The notes: generated from the letters alone by a model not told the origin. 53,266 bases of DNA from Dehalococcoidia bacterium (GCA_022824765.1 JAJDZG010000163.1:1-53266), one strand, 5' to 3'. Counted from the first letter of the stretch, positions 9,218 through 19,357 are shown. Numbers and translations: made by a program.

Positions 9218-9972
9218 TGCCACGAACACCGATCGCGGCGGGCAACTGGAAGATGAACGGCACGAGCGCCGAAGCGCGTGCGCTCTGTCGAGGGCTGAGC
9301 GGCATCGATCAGATTGCCGGCGTGGAGGTCGTGCTCTCGCCCAGCTTCACGCAGCTCGGACTCGTCTGGGACTTCTGGTGCGGCACCGATGTGCACATCG
9401 CGGGCCAGAACATGCACACCCAGCCCTCCGGCGCGTTCACCGGTGAGGTCTCGCCGCTGCAGCTCGCTGAGGTCGCCGATTGGGTCATCCTGGGACACTC
9501 CGAGCGCCGCCAGTTCTTCTGCGAGGATGACCAAACGCTGGCGCTGAAGCTGCGCGCCGCCGACGCGCACGGCCTGACGCCAATCCTCTGCGTCGGCGAG
9601 TCGGAGGCCGAGCGCGAGAACAAGCGCACGTCAGCGGTGCTCACGCGGCAGGTGTCGCTGGCGCTGGGCGACGATCCGCCGCCGGCTGGTCTCGTCATCG
9701 CCTACGAACCGGTCTGGGCGATCGGGACGGGACAGGCGGCGACGCCCGAGGAAGCGCAGTCCGCCTGCGAACTGATCCGCAGCGTCGCGGCCGACAAGCT
9801 GGGCGCTGACACCGCTGACGCCGTGCGCATCCTCTACGGCGGTTCGGTCAAGCCCGACAACATCGCCGACTTCATGGCGCAGCCGGATATCGACGGTGCG
9901 CTCGTGGGCGGCGCCGCGCTCGACGCCGATGCGTTCCTCGCGATCACCCGTGCCATCGCCGCCAACTCGTAA
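9217..9972 (+). CDS. tpiA: Triosephosphate isomerase
   Basis: AAGNWKMNGTSAEA; ILGHSERRQFFCEDD; AYEPVWAIGTG; LYGGSVKPDN. Confidence 0.98.
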   Translation: MPRTPIAAGNWKMNGTSAEARALCRGLSGIDQIAGVEVVLSPSFTQLGLVWDFWCGTDVHIAGQNMHTQPSGAFTGEVSPLQLAEVADWVILGHSERRQFFCEDDQTLALKLRAADAHGLTPILCVGESEAERENKRTSAVLTRQVSLALGDDPPPAGLVIAYEPVWAIGTGQAATPEEAQSACELIRSVAADKLGADTADAVRILYGGSVKPDNIADFMAQPDIDGALVGGAALDADAFLAITRAIAANS

Positions 9973-10852
9973 CCCACGCCCGATTGTCATCGTCGGTCCG
10001 ACCGCCAGCGGCAAGACCGACTGGGCCGTCCAGATCGCCCAGCGGGTCGACGGCGAGATCGTCAACGTCGACAGTCGCCAGGTCTACCGCCGCCTGGATG
10101 TCGGCACGGCCAAACCCACGCCCGCCCAGCGGTCTGCGGTCCCGCATCACTGTCTCGACCTGGTGGACGCGGCCGAGCGCTACTCGCTCGCGGAGTATCT
10201 GACCGCCGCACGGGCTGCGATTGCGGACATTGAGTCGCGCGGCAAGCGCCCGGTCATTGTCGGCGGCGCGGGACAGCACATGCGCGCCATTCGCGAGGGT
10301 TGGCAGATCCCGCCGTCGCCGCCCAACCAGGCGCTGCGCGGCCAGCACCGCTACGTTGCCGATCGACGCGGACGCGGCGCGCTGCACCATCAGCTCCGAC
10401 AGGTCGACCCGGCCGCTGCTGAGGCCATCCCGGCCGGCAATCTGCGCCGCGTGAGCCGAGCGCTTGAGGTCTACGAATCGACGGGCGTTCCGATCTCGGA
10501 GTGGCAACAGCGGCGCGCGCCGCTGGCATGCGTCGCCATCGGACCACAACTGACCCCAGAGAACCTGGCGCGCCGGATCGAGGACCGCACCGAGGCGATG
10601 TTCTCCGGCGGCATCATTGAGGAGACGCGCGTCCTGCTCGGTGAGGGCGTGTCGGCCAACGCGCCAGGATTCGACAGCATCGGTTACCGCGAGACGATCG
10701 ATCTGCTGCGCGGCCGCATTGAGCGGAGCGCCGCGATCGCACTGGTCGCGGAGCACACCAAGCGGCTCGCGCGGAACCAGGCAAAGTGGTTTCGGCCCGA
10801 TGATTCGAGCATTCATTGGGCGGCGTCGATCCCATGGCGTGTGCTCGAGTAA
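9950..10852 (+). CDS. miaA: tRNA dimethylallyltransferase
   Basis: PIVIVGPTASGKTDWAVQIAQRVDGEIVNVDSRQVYRRLDVGTAKP; QAKWF C-terminal motif; GTG 9950 is the likely start, overlapping tpiA. Confidence 0.94.
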   Translation: MPSPPTRNPRPIVIVGPTASGKTDWAVQIAQRVDGEIVNVDSRQVYRRLDVGTAKPTPAQRSAVPHHCLDLVDAAERYSLAEYLTAARAAIADIESRGKRPVIVGGAGQHMRAIREGWQIPPSPPNQALRGQHRYVADRRGRGALHHQLRQVDPAAAEAIPAGNLRRVSRALEVYESTGVPISEWQQRRAPLACVAIGPQLTPENLARRIEDRTEAMFSGGIIEETRVLLGEGVSANAPGFDSIGYRETIDLLRGRIERSAAIALVAEHTKRLARNQAKWFRPDDSSIHWAASIPWRVLE

Positions 10853-10861
10853 GCTGAAGTG

Positions 10862-11800
10862 ATGACGACTCAACCGCTCAGCGTGCCATTTCTGAAGGTG
10901 CAAGGCGCTGGCAACGACTTCGTGCTGATCGACGCGCTGGGGCCGAATGCGGATCGGCTCGAGCAGGATTGGTCGGCGTTGGCGCCGCGCATCTGCGACC
11001 GTCACCTCGGTGTCGGCGCGGACGGCATCCTGATCGCTCAGGACTCCGACACCGCCGCCGCCGCGCGGATGGTGATCGTCAACTCGGACGGCTCCGACGG
11101 GGAGATGTGCGGCAACGGCCTGCGCTGCTTTGTCAAGTACCTGATCGAGCGCGCCGGTATCAGGCCGGAGGGCGACTCGCTCTCGATTGAGACCGGCGCC
11201 GGTGTGCTCGACGCGTACATCTTCGATTGGGAAGACGGCGACGTGGACATCGTCACGGTCGACATGGGTCCGGCGCTGCTTGAGCCTGAGCAGATCCCGG
11301 TGCGGCACGATGGTCCCGGTCCGGTGCTGGAGCACATGATTGAGTTCCCGCTTGGCCCGGTCAACTTCACCTGCGTCAGCATGGGCAACCCGCATGCGGT
11401 CTGGTTCATGGACGGCGAGTATCAGGACGTGGACGATTTCGCGCTCGACGCGTATGGGCCGATCGTCGAGACGAACCGCGACTTTCCCAACAAGACCAAC
11501 GTCGAGATTGTGAACGTGCTGTCGCGGACTCAGATCAAGATGCGCGTGTGGGAGCGCGGTGTGGGTCTGACCCAGGCCTGCGGGACCGGTGCGTGCGCGG
11601 TCATGGTGGCCGCCCGGCTGCGCGGTCTGGTTGACGAAGAGGCCACCGTCTCAATGCCGGGCGGCGACGTTGACATCACCTGGCAGGGGCGCGAAGACCC
11701 GTCCGAGTCGGTCTTCATGACCGGCGAGGCGCGATTCTCCTTCGAGGGCGTGCTCGATCACAACCTGCTGACCCTGCCCGACAAACGAACGGACGATTGA
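10862..11800 (+). CDS. dapF: Diaminopimelate epimerase
   Basis: VQGAGNDFVLIDALG; NSDGSDGEMCGNGLRCFVKYL; ERGVGLTQACGTGACAVMVAA. Confidence 0.97.
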   Translation: MTTQPLSVPFLKVQGAGNDFVLIDALGPNADRLEQDWSALAPRICDRHLGVGADGILIAQDSDTAAAARMVIVNSDGSDGEMCGNGLRCFVKYLIERAGIRPEGDSLSIETGAGVLDAYIFDWEDGDVDIVTVDMGPALLEPEQIPVRHDGPGPVLEHMIEFPLGPVNFTCVSMGNPHAVWFMDGEYQDVDDFALDAYGPIVETNRDFPNKTNVEIVNVLSRTQIKMRVWERGVGLTQACGTGACAVMVAARLRGLVDEEATVSMPGGDVDITWQGREDPSESVFMTGEARFSFEGVLDHNLLTLPDKRTDD

Positions 11801-12732
11801 TGGTCACCCCCGATTACTCACGACACCAGCAGGACGTCGCGCCTGGCATGGTCCGCGAGCTGCATGAGACGCTCGCGTCCAAGCAGCTCGCGTATCGAAA
11901 CCAACCTGATCTCGATTACGACGCGCTCGTCCGCCGGCCGCGCCTGATGTCGACGCAGTGCGACGACGGCTATGTGATCGGCGTGCCCTACGGCCGCCAC
12001 CTCAGGCTGTTCTACGAGTTCGACACGATCAACCACATTCGACTGCACCTGACCAACCTGCTCAACGACATGGGCGAGCTCGCGAACGAGCACTCGGAGA
12101 CCGAGCTGATGGTGCTCGATTTCACCGACTTCCCGCACCGCCATTACGTGGAGCCGATGCTGATCGGCGCAGGGTTCGTCTCACCGTCGGAGGTGGCGGT
12201 GATGCGCTGTCGGGACGTGCGCGATCAGGCGCTGCCCGAGTTGAACGGCGATCTGAGCGTGCGCGGCGCGGAGCAGAGCGACGCCGATGCGATCGTTGAG
12301 ATTGAGGCATCGGCCGCGGGTGAGGCGGCGCACACGCCGCCGCTCGCGCCGCAGTTCTTCGAAGAATCGGAATGGATCGGGATCGCGGAACGCGGCGGCT
12401 CGCCGGCCGGCTACATCCAGGTCGGTCCTGCGGAGAAGCGGGGGATTTCGGCTGAGGAGCTGGTCGTGCATCCCGACCACGACTTCACCGAGGTCTCGCG
12501 GGCGCTGTTGGCCGCGGCGATGCAGCGCGGCGCGGCCGACAACCGGCGCGCGATGACGCTCCGCGTCGCGGGTGAGAGCGCGGGCGATCCGCTGCTCAAA
12601 GAGTTCAGCTTCCGCCACATCACCAACGAGTTGACCTATCAGCGGCCCGCGGATCCGGCAGAGGTGCAGCGCCGCTACGACGAGAAGGTCACGACGTTCG
12701 TCAAGGTCGGCAAGATCTGGGGGCGCTTCTAA
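11797..12732 (+). CDS. Hypothetical protein with a putative C-terminal GNAT-like domain
   Basis: LSVRGAEQSDADAIVEIEASAAG...YIQVGPAEKRGISAEELVVHPDHDFTEVSRALLAAAMQ resembles a GNAT half; N-terminal half unassigned; overlaps dapF stop. Confidence 0.6.
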   Translation: MMVTPDYSRHQQDVAPGMVRELHETLASKQLAYRNQPDLDYDALVRRPRLMSTQCDDGYVIGVPYGRHLRLFYEFDTINHIRLHLTNLLNDMGELANEHSETELMVLDFTDFPHRHYVEPMLIGAGFVSPSEVAVMRCRDVRDQALPELNGDLSVRGAEQSDADAIVEIEASAAGEAAHTPPLAPQFFEESEWIGIAERGGSPAGYIQVGPAEKRGISAEELVVHPDHDFTEVSRALLAAAMQRGAADNRRAMTLRVAGESAGDPLLKEFSFRHITNELTYQRPADPAEVQRRYDEKVTTFVKVGKIWGRF

Positions 12733-12812
12733 GCGTCACGGTCTCCCCCTCTGGGGGAGATGCCGCAGGCAGAGGGGGCTTCCCCGAATTCGATGATCCG
12801 AAGGAACGACGT

Positions 12813-13976
12813 ATGCGCACCGCTCAACGAGTTCAAGACCTCCCGCCGTACCTCTTCGTCGAGATTTCGCGCAAGATTGCGGAGCAGCGCGAGAAGGGCG
12901 TGCGGGTCATTTCGTTCGGCATCGGCGATCCCGATCTGCCGACGCATCCGCACATCCTCGAGGCGCTGCACGAGCACGCCGATGTGCCGGCCAATCACCG
13001 CTATCCGGAGACGGAGGGCCTGCCCGAGCTGCGCGAGTGCATCGCCCGCTGGATGTCCGAACGCTTCGAGGTCAGCCTCGATCCGGCGACGGAGATCGTG
13101 CCGCTGATCGGGGCCAAAGAAGGCATCGCCAACACGGCGCTCTGCTTCATCGATCCCGGCGACGTCGCCCTCGTCCCCGATCCTGCCTATCCGGTCTATG
13201 CGATCGGCACGATGTTCGCGGGCGGCACGTCGTACCATCTGCCGCTGACCGAAGAGCACGGCTTCCTGCCCGACCTCGATGCCATTCCCACCGATGTGCG
13301 GGAGCAGGCACGGGTCCTGTGGCTGAACTATCCGAACAATCCGACGGGCGCGCTGGCAGACGTGGACTTCTTCGAGCGGGCCGCGCAGTTCGGGCTCGAC
13401 AACGAGATCGCCGTGCTGCACGACAACGCCTATTGCGATGTCACCTTCGACGGCTACGAGGCGCCCGCCTATCTGCAAGCGCCCTCGGCCAAGGCCGCGG
13501 GGATGGAGTACTTCTCGCTCTCGAAGACGTTCAACATGACCGGTTGGCGTCTCGGCTGGGCTTGCGGACACGCCGAGCTCGTCGATCCGCTGCTGCGCGT
13601 CAAGTCGAACATCGACTCGGGCATTCCCCAGGCGATCCAGCGGATGGCCATCGCCGCGCTCGACGGCGACCAGTCGGTGATCGAGGCGAACAACGCGATC
13701 ATCCAGCGTCGGCGCGACAAGGTGGTCGCCGCGCTGCGCTCGATCGGCCTCGAAGTGACCAATCCCAAAGCCTCGCTGTACATCTGGGCCAGGATTCCGG
13801 AGGGCGACACCTCCGCCGACTTCGCCGCGCGGTTGATTGAGGAGCAAGGCGTCGTGGTCACGCCGGGCAACGGCTACGGACCCGCCGGCGAGGGCTACAT
13901 TCGCCTCAGCCTCACCCTGCCCGACGACGAGGTCGACGAAGGCGTCGAACGCATCGCCGCGTTCACTTCGCAGTAG
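12813..13976 (+). CDS. Class I/II aminotransferase, LL-diaminopimelate aminotransferase-like
   Basis: VISFGIGDPDLPTHPHILEALHE; WLNYPNNPTGALAD; SLSKTFNMTGWRLGWACG PLP-lysine motif; two genes after dapF. Confidence 0.85.
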   Translation: MRTAQRVQDLPPYLFVEISRKIAEQREKGVRVISFGIGDPDLPTHPHILEALHEHADVPANHRYPETEGLPELRECIARWMSERFEVSLDPATEIVPLIGAKEGIANTALCFIDPGDVALVPDPAYPVYAIGTMFAGGTSYHLPLTEEHGFLPDLDAIPTDVREQARVLWLNYPNNPTGALADVDFFERAAQFGLDNEIAVLHDNAYCDVTFDGYEAPAYLQAPSAKAAGMEYFSLSKTFNMTGWRLGWACGHAELVDPLLRVKSNIDSGIPQAIQRMAIAALDGDQSVIEANNAIIQRRRDKVVAALRSIGLEVTNPKASLYIWARIPEGDTSADFAARLIEEQGVVVTPGNGYGPAGEGYIRLSLTLPDDEVDEGVERIAAFTSQ

Positions 13977-14078
13977 GCTGGGATCAACGAGACGATCCAG
14001 GAGGTCCGCGTCGACATGGACAACTAGGCTCCGTCAATCTGCCTGACTAGACTGAATCGCGCATGCGGCGTCGGCCGC

Positions 14079-15296
14079 GTGAGCGTAGCGACGGAGACTC
14101 CCATTTCACGCATACGCAACAGACGACCGAAGAGCGGCCGCCGACAGCATCCCACTCATCCTCCACGCGAGCGCGCGATACTCGTCGGCGTTGACGCCCG
14201 ACGCTCGGTCCATTGGAACATTGAGGCGTCGCTCGAGGAGTTGGCGCAGCTGGCCGTCACGGCGGGGGCGATGCCGCTCGCGCGGGTCAAGCAACGGCTG
14301 CGGCATCCCGACCCCAACTCCTACGTCGGCAAGGGCAAGCTGGAGCAGTTGGTGGAGCTGCGAGACGAGCTGCGCGCGACGCTGGCGATCTTCGACGACG
14401 AGCTGACGCCGGCTCAGCAGCGCACGCTGGAACGGCGGCTGGGCATCAAGATCATCGATCGCACGGCACTGATCCTTGACATCTTCGCGCAGCGCGCGAG
14501 AACGCGGGAAGGCGTTGTCCAGGTCGCGCTGGCGCAGCACGAGTATCTGCTGCCCCGCTTGACCGGTCAGTGGGAGCACCTGGAGCGGATGGAGGGCGCG
14601 ATTGGATCGCGCGGACCGGGCGAGACGCAGCTGGAGACCGACCGACGCCTGATCCGCAACCAGATCAAGCGGCTCAAGAAGGACCTCGACCGCGTCCGCA
14701 CGCATCGGCAGCAGCACCGCAACAAGCGTGATCGGGCGGGCATTCCGCTGGTCGCGTTGGTCGGATACACCAACGCCGGCAAGTCGACGCTGATGAATGC
14801 CATGACCGACGCCAACGTCCGCGCCCGCGACCGACTCTTCGAGACGCTCGATCCAACCACGCGACGCTGCCGCCTGTCCGACGAGCACACGGTGTTGCTC
14901 TCCGACACCGTGGGATTCATCCAGAAGCTGCCGACCCAGCTCGTGGCCGCGTTTCGAGCGACGCTCGAGGAGCTGGAAGAGGCCGACCTGCTCCTCCACG
15001 TCGTGGACGGCGCCTCGCCCGACATTCTTGAGCAGATGGAGAGCGTCGAGGGCACGCTGCGCGACCTCGGGGTCGACCAGCGGCCGACGCTGACGGTGGT
15101 CAACAAGATCGACCTGCTGGATGAGCCCGCAGATCAGATTGCGGAGATCGAGGCGGCACTGGGCACGAAGGTCATCGCTGTGTCGGCGCAGGAGGCGGTC
15201 AATCTGGACACGCTGCGGTTCGCGATCGCGGGCATCTTGCCCAGCCTCGATGACGTCCACATCGTTCAGCGTCGCGGCGCGGCCGCCGCCGGCTAG
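14079..15296 (+). CDS. hflX: GTPase HflX
   Basis: PNSYVGKGKLEQLVEL; GSRGPGETQLETDRRLIRNQIKRLKKDL; GYTNAGKSTLMNAMTDA; LSDTVGFIQKLPTQLVAAFRATLEE. Confidence 0.97.
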   Translation: MSVATETPISRIRNRRPKSGRRQHPTHPPRERAILVGVDARRSVHWNIEASLEELAQLAVTAGAMPLARVKQRLRHPDPNSYVGKGKLEQLVELRDELRATLAIFDDELTPAQQRTLERRLGIKIIDRTALILDIFAQRARTREGVVQVALAQHEYLLPRLTGQWEHLERMEGAIGSRGPGETQLETDRRLIRNQIKRLKKDLDRVRTHRQQHRNKRDRAGIPLVALVGYTNAGKSTLMNAMTDANVRARDRLFETLDPTTRRCRLSDEHTVLLSDTVGFIQKLPTQLVAAFRATLEELEEADLLLHVVDGASPDILEQMESVEGTLRDLGVDQRPTLTVVNKIDLLDEPADQIAEIEAALGTKVIAVSAQEAVNLDTLRFAIAGILPSLDDVHIVQRRGAAAAG

Positions 15297-15305
15297 CATG
15301 TCGCC

Positions 15306-16580
15306 ATGACTGGTTCCATGACAGGGTCTGCGTCTGCCGGCCCGCTCGCGCCGTTCCGAGTGCTCGATCTGACCAACGAGTTGGGGCAGCTCGCCGGGCG
15401 GATGCTGGGCGATCTCGGCGCGGAGGTGATCAAGGTCGAACCGCCGGGCGGCGATCAGACGCGCTTCATCGGGCCGTTCCGCGGCGATGTCGTGGATCCC
15501 GAAGCGTCGTTGCACTGGTGGACATTCAACACCAACAAGCTCAGCGCGACGCTCGATCTGACCACAGCCGCCGGGCAGGAGCTGTTTGGACGGCTGCTGG
15601 ACACGGCTGACTTCCTGCTTGAGACGACACCACCCGACGCCGCGGCCGCGATTGGGCTCGGCGTCGAGTCGATCCGCGCTTCGCATCCGAAGCTGGTCCA
15701 CACATCGATCACCCCGTTTGGGCGCGACGGGCCGTACGCCCATTGGAAGGCCACCGACCTCGTGGGGACGGCGATGGGCGGGCTGTCGTCGCTCTGCGGC
15801 GCGCCGGGACGGCAGCCGATTCGGCCGACGGCGTCGCAAGGCTTCGCCCAGGTGTCGGCGCAGGCGGTCGTGGGCACGCTGATCGCGCACTACCAACGGA
15901 CCAGAACCGGCCGTGGCCAGCACGTCGATCAGTCCATGCAGGAGGCGGTCACCTTCACGCACGACAACGCGTCGCCGACCTGGGACATCCGCGGCATCAA
16001 CAACGGACGGCCTGGCAACGGACGCGAGATTGGCGGCTACAAGTCGGGCCAGTATGTCTACGAGGCCGCCGACGGCTACGTCGCGGCGCTCTCCTACGGC
16101 GGACTCTTCGGTCTCACCGCGCGTCAGACGATCGCATGGCTCGATCATCACGGCATGGCGCGCGATCTCACCTCGGAAGAATGGCTGACGAAGCTCGACG
16201 CCACGCAGGGAGTCCTGATCCCGCCGGCCGGCCCGGACGCGGACTATCTGAACGAGACGCTCGTCGCCTTCTGCAAGCAGTTCACGCGGGCGCAGCTCGT
16301 CGCCGAGGCGCAGCAGATCCGCAATGGCTGGGGCATCGTCCATACGCCGCGGGACTTGCTGGAGAACGAGCATCTCGCCGAGCGGGAGTATTGGCAAGAG
16401 ATCGAGCATGAGGATGCGCATGTGACGTATCCGGGCCCGTGGGCGAAGCTGAGCAAGACGCCGCTGAGCACTCGGCATCGCGCGCCGCACGTGGGCGAGC
16501 ACAACGACTACGTGTACGGCGAGCTGCTGGGCCTCGCGGACGACGAGATCGAGCAGCTCGCGAACGCAGGCACGATCTGA
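15306..16580 (+). CDS. CaiB/BaiF-type CoA-transferase (family III)
   Basis: FRVLDLTNELGQLAGRMLGDLGAEVIKVEPPGGDQTR typical family III N-terminus. Confidence 0.93.
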   Translation: MTGSMTGSASAGPLAPFRVLDLTNELGQLAGRMLGDLGAEVIKVEPPGGDQTRFIGPFRGDVVDPEASLHWWTFNTNKLSATLDLTTAAGQELFGRLLDTADFLLETTPPDAAAAIGLGVESIRASHPKLVHTSITPFGRDGPYAHWKATDLVGTAMGGLSSLCGAPGRQPIRPTASQGFAQVSAQAVVGTLIAHYQRTRTGRGQHVDQSMQEAVTFTHDNASPTWDIRGINNGRPGNGREIGGYKSGQYVYEAADGYVAALSYGGLFGLTARQTIAWLDHHGMARDLTSEEWLTKLDATQGVLIPPAGPDADYLNETLVAFCKQFTRAQLVAEAQQIRNGWGIVHTPRDLLENEHLAEREYWQEIEHEDAHVTYPGPWAKLSKTPLSTRHRAPHVGEHNDYVYGELLGLADDEIEQLANAGTI

Positions 16581-16740
16581 CTCCTCGACACAGCCGTGAT
16601 CACCTGCGTCACATCCGCCCGGCAGCCTCCATCATGCCTGCCCTGACCGCAGATATCTTGGTCTACCAAGTCGTGTGTTGCGATGCCAAGAGCCTTAAAC
16701 TGAGCTGAGCTGAGCAACAACGCACGCGAAGGGAGCATCA

Positions 16741-17100
16741 ATGGGCGCGATCACCGCAGAAGTCACCATCACAAACCCGGCTGACCCAGCCCGGCACTGG
16801 CAAGGCGAGTTCCTCATCGACACGGGCGCGATCGACACGGTCGTACCGGGAAGTCGATTGCGCGAAATCGGCATTGCCACCGTGGAAACAAGGCGCTACA
16901 CCCTGGCTGACGGCAGCTCCCGCGATCTTGAGGTTGGCGGAGCGCTCGTCGGGCTCATGGGCGGTTTTGCCGGTGTCACCGTCGTCTTCGCCGACGACAA
17001 CGTTCAGCCGTTGCTCGGCGCGACCGCCATGGAGTCGCTCGGCATCGAGATCGACATGAATAGCGAAACCCTGCGTCGACTCCCCTCGGTTCAGCTCTAA
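16741..17100 (+). CDS. Retropepsin-like (clan AA) aspartic protease
   Basis: GEFLIDTGAIDTVVPGSRLREIG contains DTGA; LLGATAMESLGIEIDMNSETL second hydrophobic-hydrophobic-G motif; RBS aagggag before ATG. Confidence 0.8.
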   Translation: MGAITAEVTITNPADPARHWQGEFLIDTGAIDTVVPGSRLREIGIATVETRRYTLADGSSRDLEVGGALVGLMGGFAGVTVVFADDNVQPLLGATAMESLGIEIDMNSETLRRLPSVQL

Positions 17101-17143
17101 CGCTGCATTGGGAACAGTGTCCTGATACTGGAGTGTCGCTGCC

Positions 17144-18364
17144 ATGACCACCGAGCTACCCGACCGCGTCTTTGAGGGTCTCCGCGTCGCCGACTTTGCC
17201 TGGGTCGGCGTGGGACCGTTGGTCTCCAAGTACCTCGCCGACCACGGCGCGGAAGTGATCCGAATCGAGTCCTCGGTGCGTCCGGAGCCGCTGCGCCGCG
17301 CGCCGCCGTTCGTCGATGATCAACCTGGCCTGGACAACAGCGGCTACTACGCCGATTTCAACTCGTCCAAGCAGTGCGCGTCGCTCAACTTGCAGCATCC
17401 CGACGGCGTCGCGCTGGCCAAGCGGATCGTCGAGCACTGCGACATCGTGACGGAGTCGTTCACGCCCAAGGCGATGCGCGGCTGGGGCATGACCTACGAG
17501 GACCTCTGCGAGGTTCGGCCCGACCTGATCATGATCTCGATGCCGATGTACGGGCTGACCGGTCCCTGGTCGATGTGGCAGGGGTACGGCCATGTGCTGC
17601 AGGCCGCCGCCGGCATCTCGCATCTGACTGCGTATCCCGGCGAGGAACCGATTGGCACGGGTGTCGCCTACACCGACTTCCTCGTCCCACACTTCGCTGC
17701 CGCCGGGTTGCTCGCGGCGCTCGACCATCGGCAGCGGACGGGCGAGGGCCAGAACATCGACTTCGGCCAGATGGAGGCCGCGATCCACGCCACCGAGACC
17801 ATGGTGCTCGACTACACGGTCAACGGCCGCGAGCAGAGCGCACGCGGCGCCGGCCATCAGGCGTACCACCCCTACAACACCTACCAGTGCGCTCCGCGCA
17901 GCGGCGATGTCGGCGGTGACGACGACGATCGCTGGATTGCGATCACCGTCACCAACGACGCCGAGCTGACGGCGCTCCTGCAGGTCGCCGGCCAGCCCGA
18001 CTGGCGGTCGCTGAGTGACGATGCGCTGGACGCCAGGATTGCGGAGTGGACGCGCACGCAGCAGGCAGAAGCGCTCATGCAGCAGCTGCAAGAGGCGGGT
18101 GTCCCGGCCGGCGTCGTGCAAACGCCCGAAGACCTGCGCAACGACCCGCAGCTCGCGCACCGAGGCCACTTCTGGTTCCTGGACCATCCCACGATGGGTC
18201 GGCGAGCCTACGACGGCCCATCCTTCCGACTCTCCGAAACGCCCGCCGAGCTGACCAAAGCCGCACCGCTGCTCGGAGCTGACAACGAGTACGTCTACAA
18301 GGAGATCGTCGGCATGTCGGAAGAGGAATACATCAATCACCTGGTCTCCGGCGCGTTCGAGTAA
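17144..18364 (+). CDS. CaiB/BaiF-type CoA-transferase (family III)
   Basis: FEGLRVADFAWVGVGPLVSKYLADHGAEVIRIESSVRPEPLRRAPPF; YADFNSSKQCASLNLQHPDG. Confidence 0.93.
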   Translation: MTTELPDRVFEGLRVADFAWVGVGPLVSKYLADHGAEVIRIESSVRPEPLRRAPPFVDDQPGLDNSGYYADFNSSKQCASLNLQHPDGVALAKRIVEHCDIVTESFTPKAMRGWGMTYEDLCEVRPDLIMISMPMYGLTGPWSMWQGYGHVLQAAAGISHLTAYPGEEPIGTGVAYTDFLVPHFAAAGLLAALDHRQRTGEGQNIDFGQMEAAIHATETMVLDYTVNGREQSARGAGHQAYHPYNTYQCAPRSGDVGGDDDDRWIAITVTNDAELTALLQVAGQPDWRSLSDDALDARIAEWTRTQQAEALMQQLQEAGVPAGVVQTPEDLRNDPQLAHRGHFWFLDHPTMGRRAYDGPSFRLSETPAELTKAAPLLGADNEYVYKEIVGMSEEEYINHLVSGAFE

Positions 18365-18424
18365 CGCCTCAGATTCCCTGACCATCCCCGATCGGCACCC
18401 TCCGCGAACACACTGCACTCGCCG

Positions 18425-19000
18425 TTACTCGGGCCAGGCAAACTCAACACACTGGAACGTCCACGCTAGTTTGGCTTGCCTGAACCCCCTGGAGAGATCG
18501 ATCTCAAGCCGCGGCGTCGAGTCCCTGATTGAGACTTGAATGCCGAAGAGCGATAGGTTTCTGAATGCCTGCGCTAGCTGAGCGGCCCACGCGTCCAGCT
18601 CGCTCTCAGCATCGGAGAGTGGAGCGGTGACTGACACGAACTTGGTATCGTCCAGTGTGAACTCAGTCCACGTGTCTGCATCCTCGTCATTCAGCCAAGC
18701 CGATGCATCGATGTATCCAGACGGCAGATCGTCCTCAGATCCGTCGTGGTTGCTGATGAAGCGACAGGCGTGGTCACCGACCGGAAGATCGAACCTGAAC
18801 GCCCCTTCCCGAGTGTCTGAACGGGTGTATGAGTAAGGTTCGCTGTCATCGGGCGATTGTGCCGCTACCAATGAGAATCCGATTGCAACCGCTCCAATCG
18901 AGAGGAGTATGGCAATGAGCCGCACTCTCCGTTGCATAAGCATCCTCCAGTTCGCACACAGTTGCGAGACGAATCGACTACCAGTGCCCAGGCCTCGCAA
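18425..19000 (-). CDS. Hypothetical secreted/membrane-anchored protein
   Basis: N-terminal hydrophobic VRLIAILLSIGAVAIGFSLVAAQ followed by a polar domain. Confidence 0.55.
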   Translation of the reverse strand: MRGLGTGSRFVSQLCANWRMLMQRRVRLIAILLSIGAVAIGFSLVAAQSPDDSEPYSYTRSDTREGAFRFDLPVGDHACRFISNHDGSEDDLPSGYIDASAWLNDEDADTWTEFTLDDTKFVSVTAPLSDAESELDAWAAQLAQAFRNLSLFGIQVSIRDSTPRLEIDLSRGFRQAKLAWTFQCVEFAWPE

Positions 19001-19073
19001 CTGAGTGGCGCCTTGAGCCAGACCAGGCTATCGCGTTCCCTATCAAGATTCCGATGACCTGACCACAGTCCAG

Positions 19074-19357
19074 CGATCGCTGGATTTCCATTACGGTCAC
19101 CTGCGATGACGAGCTACAGGCGCTGCTGCTCGTCGGGGGCGATCCACGCTGGCGAGGCCTGGATGCTGACGAGCTGGACGTCCGGGTCGTCGAGCGGGTG
19201 CACGCTCAACAGGCACAGGATTTGCCGCGGCCCTTGCAGGAGGCATGCGACCAGGGCAGCGCGACCGCCGGGCGAAGACAACGAGTACGTCGACGAGGAA
19301 CCAGTGGGTATGTCCGACGAGGAATACGTCGAGCACCTGGTCTCCGTCGCGTTCGAC
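19074..19357 (+). pseudogene. Decayed CaiB-type CoA-transferase C-terminal fragment
   Basis: DRWISITVTCDDELQALLLVGGDPRWRGLDADELDVRVVERVHAQQAQ parallels DRWIAITVTNDAELTALLQVAGQPDWRSLSDDALDARIAEWTRTQQAE of the 17144 gene; after a deletion/frameshift EDNEYVDEEPVGMSDEEYVEHLVSVAF parallels ADNEYVYKEIVGMSEEEYINHLVSGAF. Confidence 0.88.

Noticed and set aside
14106-16502. 798-aa minus-strand ORF opposite hflX and a CoA-transferase
   Set aside because: Shadow ORF from high GC third positions; Arg/Ala/Gln-rich composition with no motifs, while the plus strand has two clear genes.
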